Both the position numbers and the translations under genes were made by a program. From contig NZ_CALEMX010000442.1 of NCBI RefSeq assembly GCF_937910335.1, positions 1 through 43,004 of the forward strand: DNA of 43,004 nt. The letters run 5' to 3'. This document shows, one piece after another, positions 16,557 through 26,272 of this stretch (position 1 is its first letter; every line of letters begins with the position of its first letter). The notes under the pieces are model-generated. The model did no database searches, was not told the DNA's origin, and saw only the letters and a program-made list of their open reading frames with translations. This DNA comes from an uncultured Gimesia sp. GTDB lineage: Bacteria > Planctomycetota > Planctomycetia > Planctomycetales > Planctomycetaceae.

Positions 16557-16779
16557 TAAATTACCTCCGTGAGGTGCACTTGAAAGACGTGAATTTTGAT
16601 TCCCCATTTTGCTTGACAGGTCGGACCGATTGCCTTTGATTTTTTCCTGTCAATTCTGAATTGCAAACAGAACTGACGATTAAAAAATCGCAATAGATCA
16701 AGACGTGTGACCATGGGTAAATCAGGTTGCTTTATGGGCCTATTGTGTAAGGCACAATTAAGAAATTCAGGAAAGGAAT

Positions 16780-18348
16780 TTATATTTGACAGAAGAAACG
16801 TTGCGCTGCTTCTGTAATGAGTTGAGAGTTAAGGATGGGTTCCTGTCCTTTAAATCGACAGATTGACTGCAAAATCTCCAGTAAATCTCGCGGGTCGCTG
16901 GATCTGGGGGGTTTTCCCTGATTGTAATAATTGTCATATAGATAACTTACGAAACCTGGGTCGTATGGTATCTCCCTTTGACGGCAACAAAGCTTGCTGA
17001 TCTCGGTAAAGACCTCCCGCGAAGGAGCGTTGATGGGAATCTTATGTCGAATACGACGAAGAAAGGCTTCGTCTACCAGGTCCTTGGGGTCGAGATTGGT
17101 TGAGAAGATAATGAGCTGTTCAAAGGGGACGGCAAATTTCTTGCCTGTCTCCAGGGTTAAGTAGTCAATCCGATCCTCTAGCGGCATAATCCACCGGTTG
17201 AGCAGGTCTTTGGGACTGACAAGCTGCCTGCCGAAGTCATCAATCAGAAAAACGCCGCCGTTGGCTTTAAGATGTAATGGCGCTGTATAAAAATTGCTGG
17301 TTTTGTTGTAGCGTAAATCGAGCATGTCCAAAGTCAGCTCGCCACCCGTAATGACAACCGGACGCCTGATCCTTCTCCAGCGGAGGTCTGTTTCCGGCTT
17401 GACCCATTCTTTTAATTCCGGAATGCGCCCCCCTTTTTTCGAGTCAGATTGAATTCGCTCCCGAAGTTCATGGTCATCGGTTGTCTGATGAAGTGTCGGG
17501 TCAAACAGTGTAATAATGCTGCTTTCCATCTGAATGGCATAGGGGACGTAAATTTCTCCCCCCTGAAGATTGAGAAATCTTCCCAACCCTTTGGCAATCA
17601 GAGTTTTACCGTTACCCGGAGGTCCATAAATAAAGATCGAACGACCGCTGCAGACTGCGGGGCCGAGTTCATCCAGGAGTCCTTCACGAATAATGAATTC
17701 GGAAAAGGCGGCTTGCAGTTTCTCTGGAGTACAATCAATGCCTGTTACTGTTTGCAACCGGCACTGTTTAACATAAGCCTCCAGTGTGACTGGCGCGGGT
17801 CCTACATAACGGCATTGTTCAAACGCTTCCCGGGCACGAATCCGCCCTAGTTCGGTCAGATTAAAACGATAGGAAGAACGACCGATCATCTTGCCGGAGG
17901 ACACTTCGATGCATTTTTCCTCTTTGAGAAAAATGAGTGCCTCATCGATAATACTGAAGGGAAGATGGGTACTGCGAGATATATCAATTCCCAGCGCACT
18001 TCCCTGTAAATAAAGCTGTTTCAGAACCAGATTGCATAGCTGCATTAAAGACAAACCGCTCTCTGCCAGCGTTTGCGGTGCCTGAATCGATTCTCCTTCG
18101 TATCTGACCTGCTTTAAGGGAAGCGCGGGTGCATCCAGTTCATTCTCTATCAGAGCCGTTTGTGAACCATTGGTGGCCTGTTTTTTTTTGAATAGATCGC
18201 TGTAAAGGTCTGTCAGATCATTGTTAGCTGCAGCAAAACGAAGCCCCTGGTCAGGGTCTGTTTCCGGTGGTTCAGAATGTTCATCCTGCTCCGGAAACGT
18301 CTCATCAGTTGGCGCTTGAAGTTCATCTTCTGTAGGACGATCAATCAT
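16780..18348 (-). CDS. AAA+ ATPase with N-terminal helical/winged-helix region
   Basis: A 522-residue cytosolic ATPase. Residues 1-95 are acidic and disordered. About 96-185 (LSLMQLCNLVLKQLYLQG through FNLTELGRIRAREA) looks like a winged-helix domain. The AAA+ core has Walker A GPPGNGKT at 242-249, Walker B GVFLIDDF at 365-372, sensor-1 IIFSTNLDP around 413-421, and an arginine-finger region EAFLRRIRHK (427-436). An insertion between Walker A and B (about 285-330) is charged. Planctomycete homologues are often described as chaperone-type ATPases linked to Flp pilus assembly. That label is from memory and the function is not proven. The next gene downstream is a TadD-like TPR lipoprotein, which supports it. 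Confidence 0.88.
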   Translation of the reverse strand: MIDRPTEDELQAPTDETFPEQDEHSEPPETDPDQGLRFAAANNDLTDLYSDLFKKKQATNGSQTALIENELDAPALPLKQVRYEGESIQAPQTLAESGLSLMQLCNLVLKQLYLQGSALGIDISRSTHLPFSIIDEALIFLKEEKCIEVSSGKMIGRSSYRFNLTELGRIRAREAFEQCRYVGPAPVTLEAYVKQCRLQTVTGIDCTPEKLQAAFSEFIIREGLLDELGPAVCSGRSIFIYGPPGNGKTLIAKGLGRFLNLQGGEIYVPYAIQMESSIITLFDPTLHQTTDDHELRERIQSDSKKGGRIPELKEWVKPETDLRWRRIRRPVVITGGELTLDMLDLRYNKTSNFYTAPLHLKANGGVFLIDDFGRQLVSPKDLLNRWIMPLEDRIDYLTLETGKKFAVPFEQLIIFSTNLDPKDLVDEAFLRRIRHKIPINAPSREVFTEISKLCCRQREIPYDPGFVSYLYDNYYNQGKPPRSSDPRDLLEILQSICRFKGQEPILNSQLITEAAQRFFCQI

Positions 18349-18416
18349 GACGAGGTTTCGTCTGAATTAATAAGAGAAAGAAACAGGATTGCAATCAAAC
18401 AGAACAGCGACCGTTT

Positions 18417-19100
18417 TTAGTTACTGCCATTTGCCGCTGATCCACCTCCTGATGTGTATTCAATTCGTGGAGGCAAGATCGAACCGACATAGGCTCGGTA
18501 CTTGAGATCTTCCTCACGAGCAGGACGGCCATAAGCTGGTGTCACTCTTAACATTGTGGAAGGAACATTCTGAGTACCCGCCATCTCTGAAGCGGCATGT
18601 TGGACATTCGCCAATCGCTGCTGGCTCTCAATGGATGCATTGGCAGTCTGTACAAAAATGATACGGCGGCTTTCCGGCGCATGTTCGAGAATCCAACGTA
18701 AATGCAGTAAGCCGGCTTCTGTTAACTTGTTACCTTCATTTTCAAAGTGATAGGCATAAAGCGTTGTTTGATCGGTCCAGCCATTATGAATTTGTCGTTC
18801 CATAATATCTTTTACGTAAGCGCGATCTTCACACGTATATGGGTGCGGCCAATAGTGTGCGTGATGGTACTTGTTCCAGAAATGCTGTTTTGGTCCGGTC
18901 GGTCGGGGGTAAGGAGGCCATAGCTGACCAAATTTATATTTTTGGCGCGAACCAATGGGTCGAGAGGCTTTCTCCGCCCATTTTGCCTCTTTATCTTCCG
19001 AGGAACTAAATGGCCAACCCGCCTGAACTTCGACACCGTTTGTCAGGCTAACCATAAATAAGATAAGTAGATACGAATTAATTTTGACGGCAGTCGTCAT
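18417..19100 (-). CDS. Secreted protein of unknown function, planctomycete type
   Basis: A 227-residue protein with a signal peptide (INSYLLILFMVSLTNGVEVQA), then a Trp/Pro/His/Tyr-rich middle (LWPPYPRPTGPKQHFWNKYHHAHYWPHPY). A C-terminal alpha/beta part (about 120-190) reads LTEAGLLHLRWILEHAPESRR and FVQTANASIESQQRLANVQ. Its layout, with a strand followed by a helix of 'repeated trials' type, recalls an OmpA/peptidoglycan-binding-like fold, but the match is not strong. The GGGGGAG ribosome-binding site 6 bases before the ATG supports the start. It precedes the AAA ATPase by 68 bases on the same strand and is probably co-transcribed. I do not recognise a function. Confidence 0.8.
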   Translation of the reverse strand: MTTAVKINSYLLILFMVSLTNGVEVQAGWPFSSSEDKEAKWAEKASRPIGSRQKYKFGQLWPPYPRPTGPKQHFWNKYHHAHYWPHPYTCEDRAYVKDIMERQIHNGWTDQTTLYAYHFENEGNKLTEAGLLHLRWILEHAPESRRIIFVQTANASIESQQRLANVQHAASEMAGTQNVPSTMLRVTPAYGRPAREEDLKYRAYVGSILPPRIEYTSGGGSAANGSN

Positions 19101-19727
19101 GCCATCTCCCCCCTGTTTGAATCGTGATTGAATCAGCGTCCGTTCACGAATGAATCATTCGCGCAAGTCAGACCAACCATCATTTGAGATGATCTGCTTG
19201 TCTTTTTATCGGCTGAGGTGAGGTCCGGTCCTAACGAGAAAAACGATTCTAGCGAGAGAATAAGAGAGATAATTTCATACACTAAAACAAATGGGGGCCG
19301 AATCTTCTATCCCTGCAAAAAGTGGAAAAGACTACCGGAAAAGATGCCAGCCTCGATGAAACGAACCGAATCGAGCTTGTTGATCAAAGGCCTTTCCCAA
19401 AAAATTGCGTTTCCTCAATCAAAATTCTTCTCAGACAAAAGTCAGTAGCCACAAAAGAGGAATCTTGCATCGCGTTCAGATCAGATTCGAGTTGAGTGTA
19501 ACCGCTTTTGAGCGACGTAAGCCTATCCATCGGGAACCGAGATGATTACACTTTGAGAAAGTCAACTTCAGCCATGCGCGTCGTTATTGAAGCTGATACC
19601 CGACAACCATTTCTATTTTTTCTAAAAACCGTTATTCTTAGAGTGAGTCGTTAAGTAAATCGTATTATAGTATCAGATTCCTTATCTAATTTTTCGGAAC
19701 AATTGATCGAAACGAATTGAGATCGAA
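19101..19727. other. Intergenic region between divergent genes (secreted protein and tex)
   Basis: About 630 bases that must hold both promoters. A 7+1+7 palindrome, CGAATGA-A-TCATTCG, lies at 19147-19161, 47 bases upstream of the minus-strand secreted-protein gene, with a small ATCAT/ATGAT repeat after it (about 19178-19192). TATTAT at 19663-19668 could be the tex -10, but no matching -35 is seen. A 76-codon open frame at 19218-19448 has no ribosome-binding site or family character and is left out. Confidence 0.4.
19147..19161. promoter_or_regulatory. 15-bp palindrome upstream of the secreted-protein gene
   Basis: The two 7-base arms CGAATGA and TCATTCG flank one central A. The position fits an operator for the minus-strand gene group (secreted protein, AAA ATPase). 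The binding protein is unknown. Confidence 0.3.
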
Positions 19728-22193
19728 ATGGATGCGGTTGAGATACAAGCGAATCAATCGGGTGCACCTTTCTCTGCAGAAGTTGCAGAGCAAATGGCGT
19801 TGGAGTTGAATCTCACGGCACAGCAGATCCTGAATGTGATTGCATTACTGGACGAAGGAAATACCGTTCCGTTCATTACCCGTTATCGAAAAGAACGGAC
19901 GGGTAATCTGGATGAAGTTCAGATTCGAGATATTCAAAAACGCGTTCAATTCAAACGACAAATTTGGGAACGTGCTTCTACCATTCTGCGATTAATCGAA
20001 GCACAACAAAAAATGACTCCCCGCTTAAAAGCCGAGATAGAAAAAGCGGATACGCTCAAGCGACTGGAAGATCTCTACCGTCCGTATCGTCCGAAAAGAA
20101 CATCCCGCGCAGCAACTGCCAGAAAACTGGGCTTCGAACCGTTGGCCGATGGTATCTGGTCGGGCGATGCCTCTCTGACAAATTTAAGCACAGCGGCAAA
20201 AAATTTCACTAAAGACGAAGACGGTGCGCGGACGACCGAGGATGTGCTCAAAGGGGCCTCTGATATTCTGGCGGAGAAGATTGGTGAAGATCCCGATGTG
20301 CGTGAGATCTCACGCAAGATCGCCTGGGGTTCGGGAAGTCTGACGGTGAATGCTACGAAGAAAGCAGAAGAATCTGGTCAGGAATATCGAGACTACTTTA
20401 ATTACACTGAGAAAGTCGCCAAAGTGCCCCACCATCGCACGATGGCTATTAACCGTGGTGAAAAAACCGGTGCGTTGCGGATTCGTTTTGAATGGGCGGA
20501 AGAATCTGCTTGTGCAACGATTGTCAGCCATTTGAATTTGAACGGTCATCGCTTCCACGAATTTTTGACATCCGTTGTCACCGATGCCTTACAGCGTTTG
20601 ATTCTGCCCAGCCTTGATCGGGAAATTCGTCGTGAGCTGACGGATAAAGCGGAAAAACACGCGGTTTCCGTCTTCGCTCAAAATTTGAAAAATTTACTGC
20701 TACAGCCTCCGCTGCAAAGCGAACGCATTCTGGCGATCGACCCCGGCTTACGCACGGGTTGCAAGCTGGCGGTGCTTGACGAACTGGGAACTTGCGTGGC
20801 TACTGACCTGGTCTATGTCACAGGTTCTGCAGAGAAGAAAGAATTTGCGTGTAAAAAACTGGCTGACTTTATGACGGAACATCAATGTAAGCTGGTCGCT
20901 ATCGGCAATGGTACCGCATGCCGGGAAACGGAAGAAGTCATCACTGAGATGATCGAACAGCATCTGCCGGAGGCCCGTTATTTAATTGTGAATGAAGCGG
21001 GCGCGAGTATTTATTCTGCCAGTCCGGTTGCTCGCGACGAGTTTCCCGATCTGGATGCCACAATTCGCGGTACGATCTCCATCGGTCGTCGACTGCAGGA
21101 TCCTTTGAGTGAGTTGGTTAAGATCGACCCTCAGCATCTGGGCGTCGGCATGTATCAGCACGATGTAAATGCCAAACGTCTGAAAGAATCTCTGGACGAG
21201 GTGATTGAATCATGCGTTAATTATGTCGGCGTGAATTTGAATACCGCCAGTGCTTCCCTGCTGCGTCATGTGTCAGGCATGAACCAGTTGATCGCCCGAC
21301 GGATTACCGAATGGCGCGAGAAGCATGGTTCCTTTCAGAGTCGAAAACAACTGCTGGATGTTGCCGGTGTTGGCGAAGCGACGTTCACACAAGCGGCCGG
21401 ATTTTTGAAAATTGATGCAGGTACCGAACCACTCGACTCCACCTGGATTCACCCTGAAAGTTATGAGCACGCACACAAAGTTTTCACGAAACTCGATCTA
21501 CCTGAAGACAGCCTGAAAACTTCGGCGAAAGACCGCGAGTCCGTGATACAAAAAGTTGCGCAGATCGATAAACGGGAGCTGAGTGACAGTTTACAAATTG
21601 GACTACTGACACTGGAAGACATACTGGAAGCCATCGTACGCCCCAAACGTGACCCACGTTCTGATTTACCCGGCCCGATTTTTAAGCAGGGCGTATTAAA
21701 GCTGGAACAACTGGTCGAGGGCATGGAGCTGCAGGGTACGGTTCTGAATGTGGTAGACTTTGGCGCGTTTGTCGACGTCGGGTTAAAAGACAGTGCTTTG
21801 ATTCATGTAAGTGAGATGGCCAATCACTTCATCAAAAACCCTTATCAGTTCGTCTCGGTGGGTGATGTGATTACGGCATGGGTGCTTAGTGTGGATCTGG
21901 AACGACGACGCGTCTCTTTGACAATGATCAAACCGGGCACCGATCGCCATTCCAAAAAAGAACCGCCTGAAAAAGAGCAGGCTTCGCAACCGACGACTCA
22001 AAAAACGCAACCGAAAAAATCAGAATCCACACTACCGGCAACGGGTGGTCAAACCCGGCAGCAGACAAAGAAACGACCGCGCAAAAGAAAAACGCCCCCT
22101 GCCCCCAAGCTTACGAATGAAATGAAAACCGGAGAACAGCCTCTCCAGGGCTTCGATCAACTGAAAGCGCTTTGGAACCAGAAAAAGAAATAG
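19728..22193 (+). CDS. tex: Tex-family RNA-binding transcription accessory protein
   Basis: An 821-residue protein homologous to Tex/Spt6 core factors, cytosolic and nucleic-acid-binding. Domains in order are: the N-terminal helical region with TVPFITRYRKERTGNLDE (about 45-65), YRPYRPKRTSRAATARKLG at about 115-135, an RNase-H-like YqgF domain (ILAIDPGLRTGCKLAVLDE, about 330-350), a double helix-hairpin-helix (NTASASLLRHVSGM and DVAGVGEATFTQAAGFLKI), and a C-terminal S1 RNA-binding domain (GTVLNVVDFGAFVDVGLKDSALIHVSEM, about 665-740). A Lys/Pro/Thr-rich basic tail of about 80 residues follows, longer than in the E. coli protein. The role in transcription and tolerance of toxic gene expression is from the family. 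Confidence 0.96.
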   Translation: MDAVEIQANQSGAPFSAEVAEQMALELNLTAQQILNVIALLDEGNTVPFITRYRKERTGNLDEVQIRDIQKRVQFKRQIWERASTILRLIEAQQKMTPRLKAEIEKADTLKRLEDLYRPYRPKRTSRAATARKLGFEPLADGIWSGDASLTNLSTAAKNFTKDEDGARTTEDVLKGASDILAEKIGEDPDVREISRKIAWGSGSLTVNATKKAEESGQEYRDYFNYTEKVAKVPHHRTMAINRGEKTGALRIRFEWAEESACATIVSHLNLNGHRFHEFLTSVVTDALQRLILPSLDREIRRELTDKAEKHAVSVFAQNLKNLLLQPPLQSERILAIDPGLRTGCKLAVLDELGTCVATDLVYVTGSAEKKEFACKKLADFMTEHQCKLVAIGNGTACRETEEVITEMIEQHLPEARYLIVNEAGASIYSASPVARDEFPDLDATIRGTISIGRRLQDPLSELVKIDPQHLGVGMYQHDVNAKRLKESLDEVIESCVNYVGVNLNTASASLLRHVSGMNQLIARRITEWREKHGSFQSRKQLLDVAGVGEATFTQAAGFLKIDAGTEPLDSTWIHPESYEHAHKVFTKLDLPEDSLKTSAKDRESVIQKVAQIDKRELSDSLQIGLLTLEDILEAIVRPKRDPRSDLPGPIFKQGVLKLEQLVEGMELQGTVLNVVDFGAFVDVGLKDSALIHVSEMANHFIKNPYQFVSVGDVITAWVLSVDLERRRVSLTMIKPGTDRHSKKEPPEKEQASQPTTQKTQPKKSESTLPATGGQTRQQTKKRPRKRKTPPAPKLTNEMKTGEQPLQGFDQLKALWNQKKK

Positions 22194-22202
22194 GAACATT
22201 AT

Positions 22203-22225
22203 AATTCCGTATCTCCGACGGAATT
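22203..22225 (+). promoter_or_regulatory. Hairpin between tex and thpR
   Basis: AATTCCGT and ACGGAATT form a perfect 8-bp stem with a 7-base loop, starting 9 bases after the tex stop. No T-run follows. It may protect the tex mRNA 3' end or attenuate read-through to thpR. Confidence 0.4.
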
Positions 22226-22257
22226 CCCAACGAATTATTATGCACAAAAATCGCCGT

Positions 22258-22809
22258 ATGAGAACTTTTATTGCAGTCCCCATTCATCCACCTCGGGGTC
22301 TCAGGAAATTATTGCCAAAACTGGAACAGCTGGGCCCTGCCGTCAAGCCGATCGCAGTTGACCAGATGCATATTACTTTGAAGTTCCTGGGAACGACTGA
22401 ATTAGAGGATGTCATGCCGATCAGTTCCATCCTGAAAAAGATGCGAAGTGAATTCCCTCGTTTAAAACTGGCATTCAAAGGCCTGGGTGCATTTCCCCGC
22501 GTTGACCATCCGAATGTCATCTGGGCGGGCATCAGCGATGCCACGTTGCTAACCGCCATGGTAGATTACCTGGAACAGGAAACAGAAAAACTGGGCTACC
22601 CACTGGAACGCAAAGGTTTTCATCCCCACCTTACATTGGCGCGCGTGAATGCCAGGCCTGCGGACGATCTGTTTCAGATTCTGCAGGATCGATCGGATGC
22701 AGAATGGGGAGAGGTGACCGTCGATACGATTAAGTTTTATCAATCTGAAATGAAATCGCAGCGCGCTCAATACCATGAGATGCAAACGGTGAAACTATAT
22801 CAACGCTAA
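22258..22809 (+). CDS. thpR: RNA 2',3'-cyclic phosphodiesterase (LigT/2H family)
   Basis: A 183-residue 2H phosphoesterase that opens 2',3'-cyclic phosphates on RNA ends and can join tRNA halves in vitro. The two catalytic H-x-T motifs are present: HIT at residues 38-40 (MHITLKFLG) and HLT at 124-126 (HPHLTLAR). An ATG at 22240 would add 6 residues. The ATG at 22258 is chosen because family members begin with M-R-x-F-[IV]-A, as here (MRTFIAVPI); neither has a clear ribosome-binding site. It follows tex by about 65 bases and probably shares its transcript. The stop codon overlaps the convergent transporter stop by 4 bases. Confidence 0.9.
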   Translation: MRTFIAVPIHPPRGLRKLLPKLEQLGPAVKPIAVDQMHITLKFLGTTELEDVMPISSILKKMRSEFPRLKLAFKGLGAFPRVDHPNVIWAGISDATLLTAMVDYLEQETEKLGYPLERKGFHPHLTLARVNARPADDLFQILQDRSDAEWGEVTVDTIKFYQSEMKSQRAQYHEMQTVKLYQR

Positions 22810-23699
22810 CTCTTTTCGTGGTCCGGCATTCGTTTGGGTCTGAAGAATAAGAAGCGAACGGCTAGCCCCAGTACAATGAGCGAACAGCCGACAAGTGTTG
22901 TCATTGAAACCGTTTCGCCCCAGAAAATCCAGACCCAGATGGGATTCAAAATTGGTTCGGCCAACACGAACAGGGCGGCTTCCTGCGAGTTTACCGTTTT
23001 GACAGCATGCGAAAAAATCAAGTAAGGGGTCCCCATCTGAATCACCCCCATCAGGGCAATCAGAGCGAATTGCGTTCCCGTTAATGAATGTCCCAAAGTG
23101 AGTGCCCAGGGCGCGACAATCGCTGCAGAAACGAACAGGCACAAAGTCACCAGCCAGGCCGGGTGTTCTTCCCGCAACACGCGAAAGAAGATGACAACCA
23201 GGGCGTAGGCAATGCCACTCATCAGGGCGATAAGATTTCCGGTGAAATTTTTCCCCGACCAATCAGCCATCACGATAAAGAAAATGCCTGACATCACAAT
23301 CAGTATTGAGAGGATTGAGCCTCGTTCAATTCGTTCTTTCAGAAAGAGAAAGCCGAACAGCGTCGCCCAGGCCACACTTGTATTCTGCAGAAAAATGGCA
23401 GCGGCGGCTGACGTTTTTGTCATGGCGAACATGAACAGTAAATTCATGGATGCAAAGGCGATCAAAAGTGGAATCAAGCCGGGACGCCAACGAATTCTGT
23501 TTATTTTGACAAAGGGGAGCAGAAAGAGTCCTGCGAAAAAGACTCGATAACAGGCTAGAATCAGCCCTCGATGCGCTTCAGGAATGGACAGGAAGGGAGG
23601 CGACTTGACAAACAGACCGCTTAGGCTCCAGAGTACTGCAGCCAGCAATACCAGCATACGTGCCCGAAACAGCTTTCCTCGGTCATCGCTCTGGCTCAT
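22806..23699 (-). CDS. EamA/DMT-family membrane transporter
   Basis: A 297-residue inner-membrane protein with ten predicted helices in two EamA repeats. The first repeat starts ARMLVLLAAVLWSLSGLFVK and includes ASMNLLFMFAMTKTSAAAAIFLQNT. The second starts GNLIALMSGIAYALVVIFFRV, with the usual ALFVLAEPILNPIWVWIFWGE ending. DMT transporters export metabolites such as amino acids or nucleotides; the substrate cannot be told from sequence. The C-terminal tail is basic (RFLFFRPKRM). It follows hisA by 45 bases on the same strand and may be read through from the his genes. The stop codons of this gene and thpR overlap. Confidence 0.88.
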   Translation of the reverse strand: MSQSDDRGKLFRARMLVLLAAVLWSLSGLFVKSPPFLSIPEAHRGLILACYRVFFAGLFLLPFVKINRIRWRPGLIPLLIAFASMNLLFMFAMTKTSAAAAIFLQNTSVAWATLFGFLFLKERIERGSILSILIVMSGIFFIVMADWSGKNFTGNLIALMSGIAYALVVIFFRVLREEHPAWLVTLCLFVSAAIVAPWALTLGHSLTGTQFALIALMGVIQMGTPYLIFSHAVKTVNSQEAALFVLAEPILNPIWVWIFWGETVSMTTLVGCSLIVLGLAVRFLFFRPKRMPDHEKS

Positions 23700-23744
23700 G
23701 AGAGGTAGTCCGTTCGTGCTGTGATTTGCTGTTTTCGACGGTTC

Positions 23745-24485
23745 TCACAAACTGGCGGCAGAGATGGCGGCGGGCACTTCAATCGTGCCTTCATACAAAG
23801 CACGACCGATGATCGCGCCGACCAGACCCGGCTGTTGTTGACTGACTTCTGCCAGACGCGTTACATCTTTGAGCGTTGTCACGCCACCCGATGCAATTAC
23901 AGGCAAGCCCAGTTCTGCTAGAGAGATCATATCCTGAATGGTTGGTTCATCAACGCCCTGCATCATGCCATCATTGGCAATATTGGTATAAATGACGGCT
24001 GCCAGATCGGCTCCCACATAGTCTTTTGCGAGATCAATGGCCGACGTTTCAGAGACATCGAGCCAGCCTTCCGTCGCGACTTTTGAGTCGCGGGCATCCA
24101 ACCCCAGCGCCAGACGACCGGGATAACGCTGTGTCATTTCTTTGAACCACTGCGGATCTTTCAGCGCCTGTGTGCCGACAATCACGCGGTCGATTCCTAC
24201 TTCATCCAGCATTAACTGAATCGCCGCTTCATCTCGGATGCCGCCTCCCATCTGACAGGGAACAGAGACCGCTTCCACAATTTTTCTGACGACTTCATGA
24301 TTGACGGGTTTACCTGCTTTGGCGCCATCGAGGTCAACCAGATGCAATCGTTGTGCGCCCCCGTCTGCCCAACGACGGGCCATTTCGGTAGGATCATCGC
24401 CAAAGACCGTTTCCTGACCATAATCGCCTTGTCGCAAACGAACACATTTGCCTCCTCGAATATCGATGGCGGGCAGAATTTCCAT
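23745..24485 (-). CDS. hisA: ProFAR isomerase, histidine biosynthesis
   Basis: A 246-residue TIM-barrel enzyme that opens the ribose of ProFAR to PRFAR in histidine synthesis. The first catalytic Asp is in [17 protein letters not shown] (D8). The LHLVDLDGA strand, [11 protein letters not shown] phosphate site, [10 protein letters not shown] and the second catalytic Asp region [12 protein letters not shown] are present, as is [10 protein letters not shown] near the C-terminus. hisH lies 35 bases upstream on the same strand. hisF, normally the partner of hisH, is not in the window. Confidence 0.96.
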   Translation of the reverse strand: MEILPAIDIRGGKCVRLRQGDYGQETVFGDDPTEMARRWADGGAQRLHLVDLDGAKAGKPVNHEVVRKIVEAVSVPCQMGGGIRDEAAIQLMLDEVGIDRVIVGTQALKDPQWFKEMTQRYPGRLALGLDARDSKVATEGWLDVSETSAIDLAKDYVGADLAAVIYTNIANDGMMQGVDEPTIQDMISLAELGLPVIASGGVTTLKDVTRLAEVSQQQPGLVGAIIGRALYEGTIEVPAAISAASL

Positions 24486-24520
24486 AGCTGAGCTGACTTT
24501 CTTTTCCGGATGAACAGGAT

Positions 24521-25126
24521 TTATAACGAAGCAAAATTCTGCAGTAGTTTTAATCCTGCAGATTGACTTTTTTCGGGATGAAATTGCGAAGCAAAAATGT
24601 TATCGCGGGCCACAATCGAAGCAAAACGGCTGCCATGTTCTGTATACGCGACGACCGCTGACTCATCTTCCGGCACGACATAATAACTGTGTACAAAATA
24701 GAAATGCTCATGCGAGGGAATGTCCGCGAGTATGGGATGCGGTGTTACCGTTTCAATTTCGTTCCAGCCGATATGTGGGATTTTCAGTCCGGGTTGATCT
24801 TCTAAACGAACCACTTTTCCGGGAATCATTCCCAGACCCTCGTATTCTCCGTCTTCGTAACTGATATCAAACAACAGTTGCAGACCGAGACAGATTCCCA
24901 GAAAAGGTTTCCCGGAATTGACATGTTCCCAAATGGGTTCGACGAGTGACTTGTCTTTCAGGCACTGAATGCCGTCCCGAAAGGCGCCCACGCCAGGCAG
25001 TAGCAATTTTGTGGCCCGGGCAATTTCATCGGGCTTTGAAGTGATCGTAGCCTCGGCCCCAATCTTTTCAAAGGCTTTTTGGACGCTTCGCAGATTTCCC
25101 ATGCCGTAATCGATGATCGTGATCAT
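24521..25126 (-). CDS. hisH: Imidazole glycerol phosphate synthase, glutamine amidotransferase subunit
   Basis: A 201-residue class-I glutaminase that feeds ammonia to HisF in the fifth step of histidine synthesis. The catalytic triad is visible: the nucleophile Cys in [12 protein letters not shown] (about residue 79), and His and Glu in [12 protein letters not shown] near the C-terminus. The N-terminus ([19 protein letters not shown]) and [11 protein letters not shown] are typical. It begins a hisH-hisA-eamA series on the minus strand. Confidence 0.97.
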   Translation of the reverse strand: MITIIDYGMGNLRSVQKAFEKIGAEATITSKPDEIARATKLLLPGVGAFRDGIQCLKDKSLVEPIWEHVNSGKPFLGICLGLQLLFDISYEDGEYEGLGMIPGKVVRLEDQPGLKIPHIGWNEIETVTPHPILADIPSHEHFYFVHSYYVVPEDESAVVAYTEHGSRFASIVARDNIFASQFHPEKSQSAGLKLLQNFASL

Positions 25127-25338
25127 AACTGCTTCTAATTTAAGGTCTTAAGTAATTTTCTGGTTCATACTTCTACTGGAAGGACACAATCAAAACAGAT
25201 GAGTTCGAGGTGTGCAGCCAATTCTAGTGTCTGAATCCATATTTGTGAATGATGTCCACAAAAATGATGGGTTTTCAGAACCTGGAGGAACACATATCCG
25301 AAATCCGTTCGGTATAACAAGGTTAGAGGACCATCGGT

Positions 25339-26169
25339 CTACTCCTTATCCCTATCCTTCCGGCGCTGAGAAATCTCTGCAAGCCACCTATCAATATGTG
25401 GTCGTATCTCTATCAGCGTTGGAATATGAGCGTATATCTCTTCAGGATTTCCGAAGCAACTCCTTAAGTAAGTCTTTCCAACGCCACTATGAACACGGCG
25501 AGTTAGTGTCCAATCAGGACCGATGCCAACATCTGATTCTATCTTGATTTCGAGAATTGTTTGCGAACACAGCTGTGCCCTTTTTTCTAATTCGGACTCT
25601 GATAGCGGGTTTCGACGAACATAACAAATGATACCAGACCCTTCAAAGGTTTCGGAAGTTTCAAGATGATGAAGCCCCGATAAAGGGTGGTCCTGTTCTG
25701 GATAACGTTCCCCAATATAACGTTCCCCAAGTATGCTATCTGCCGATTCAAACCAAATACCAGCGGCCAGCACTTCAATAAACTGATCGTGAAAATGAAA
25801 AACGTAATGTGAGAACTCTCTGATCATCTCATCGACGTCTCCATTGAATCCATAGGAATCACCATAATATTTTTTTTCGTATTTGTATCGCTCCCGAAGC
25901 CACCGTGAATTTGAAATGGTTTGTACCCAATAAAATGATTCCTTTTCTCCGGGTGCGAGTGGGTATGGTGCATACTCTCCACGAGAGGCTTTAATTGAAT
26001 CTAACCTTTCAAACGTGATTCGTCCCCAGTGATTATCTTCCGTCATGAAATGAAGAGCATTTATTACATCGCCATACTGAACAATCGGAGAGTCGACACG
26101 ATCGGCTTCCAAAGGCACTTCAAAATTGTGCGCAAGCTGTTTCGATCTTATAAAGTTTAAGATACTCAT
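25339..26169 (-). CDS. Hypothetical protein, no recognised family
   Basis: A 276-residue soluble protein, rich in Glu, Arg, Tyr and aromatic residues, with no signal peptide or membrane helix. Notable stretches are GRITFERLDSIKASRGEYAP, REFSHYVFHFHDQFIEVLAAGIWFE and a charged C-terminus (IEIRPHIDRWLAEISQRRKD). The frame is long, begins with ATG and is not a shadow of another gene. It interrupts an otherwise biosynthetic stretch (hisH on one side, prepilin peptidase and aro genes on the other). Its sequence is richer in A/T, which suggests later insertion. No function is proposed. Confidence 0.7.
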   Translation of the reverse strand: MSILNFIRSKQLAHNFEVPLEADRVDSPIVQYGDVINALHFMTEDNHWGRITFERLDSIKASRGEYAPYPLAPGEKESFYWVQTISNSRWLRERYKYEKKYYGDSYGFNGDVDEMIREFSHYVFHFHDQFIEVLAAGIWFESADSILGERYIGERYPEQDHPLSGLHHLETSETFEGSGIICYVRRNPLSESELEKRAQLCSQTILEIKIESDVGIGPDWTLTRRVHSGVGKTYLRSCFGNPEEIYAHIPTLIEIRPHIDRWLAEISQRRKDRDKE

Positions 26170-26272
26170 GCGTTTTGGCCTAACTTGTTGATCACCTGCA
26201 TAACCAACTGCAGTTCAGGTATTACCGGGATATCACACTGGAGACTATTTCTAAAACAGTCTCTTTCGGGAG

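Noticed and set aside
19218-19448. Open frame upstream of tex
   Set aside because: No ribosome-binding site, no motif, and codon use unlike the neighbours.
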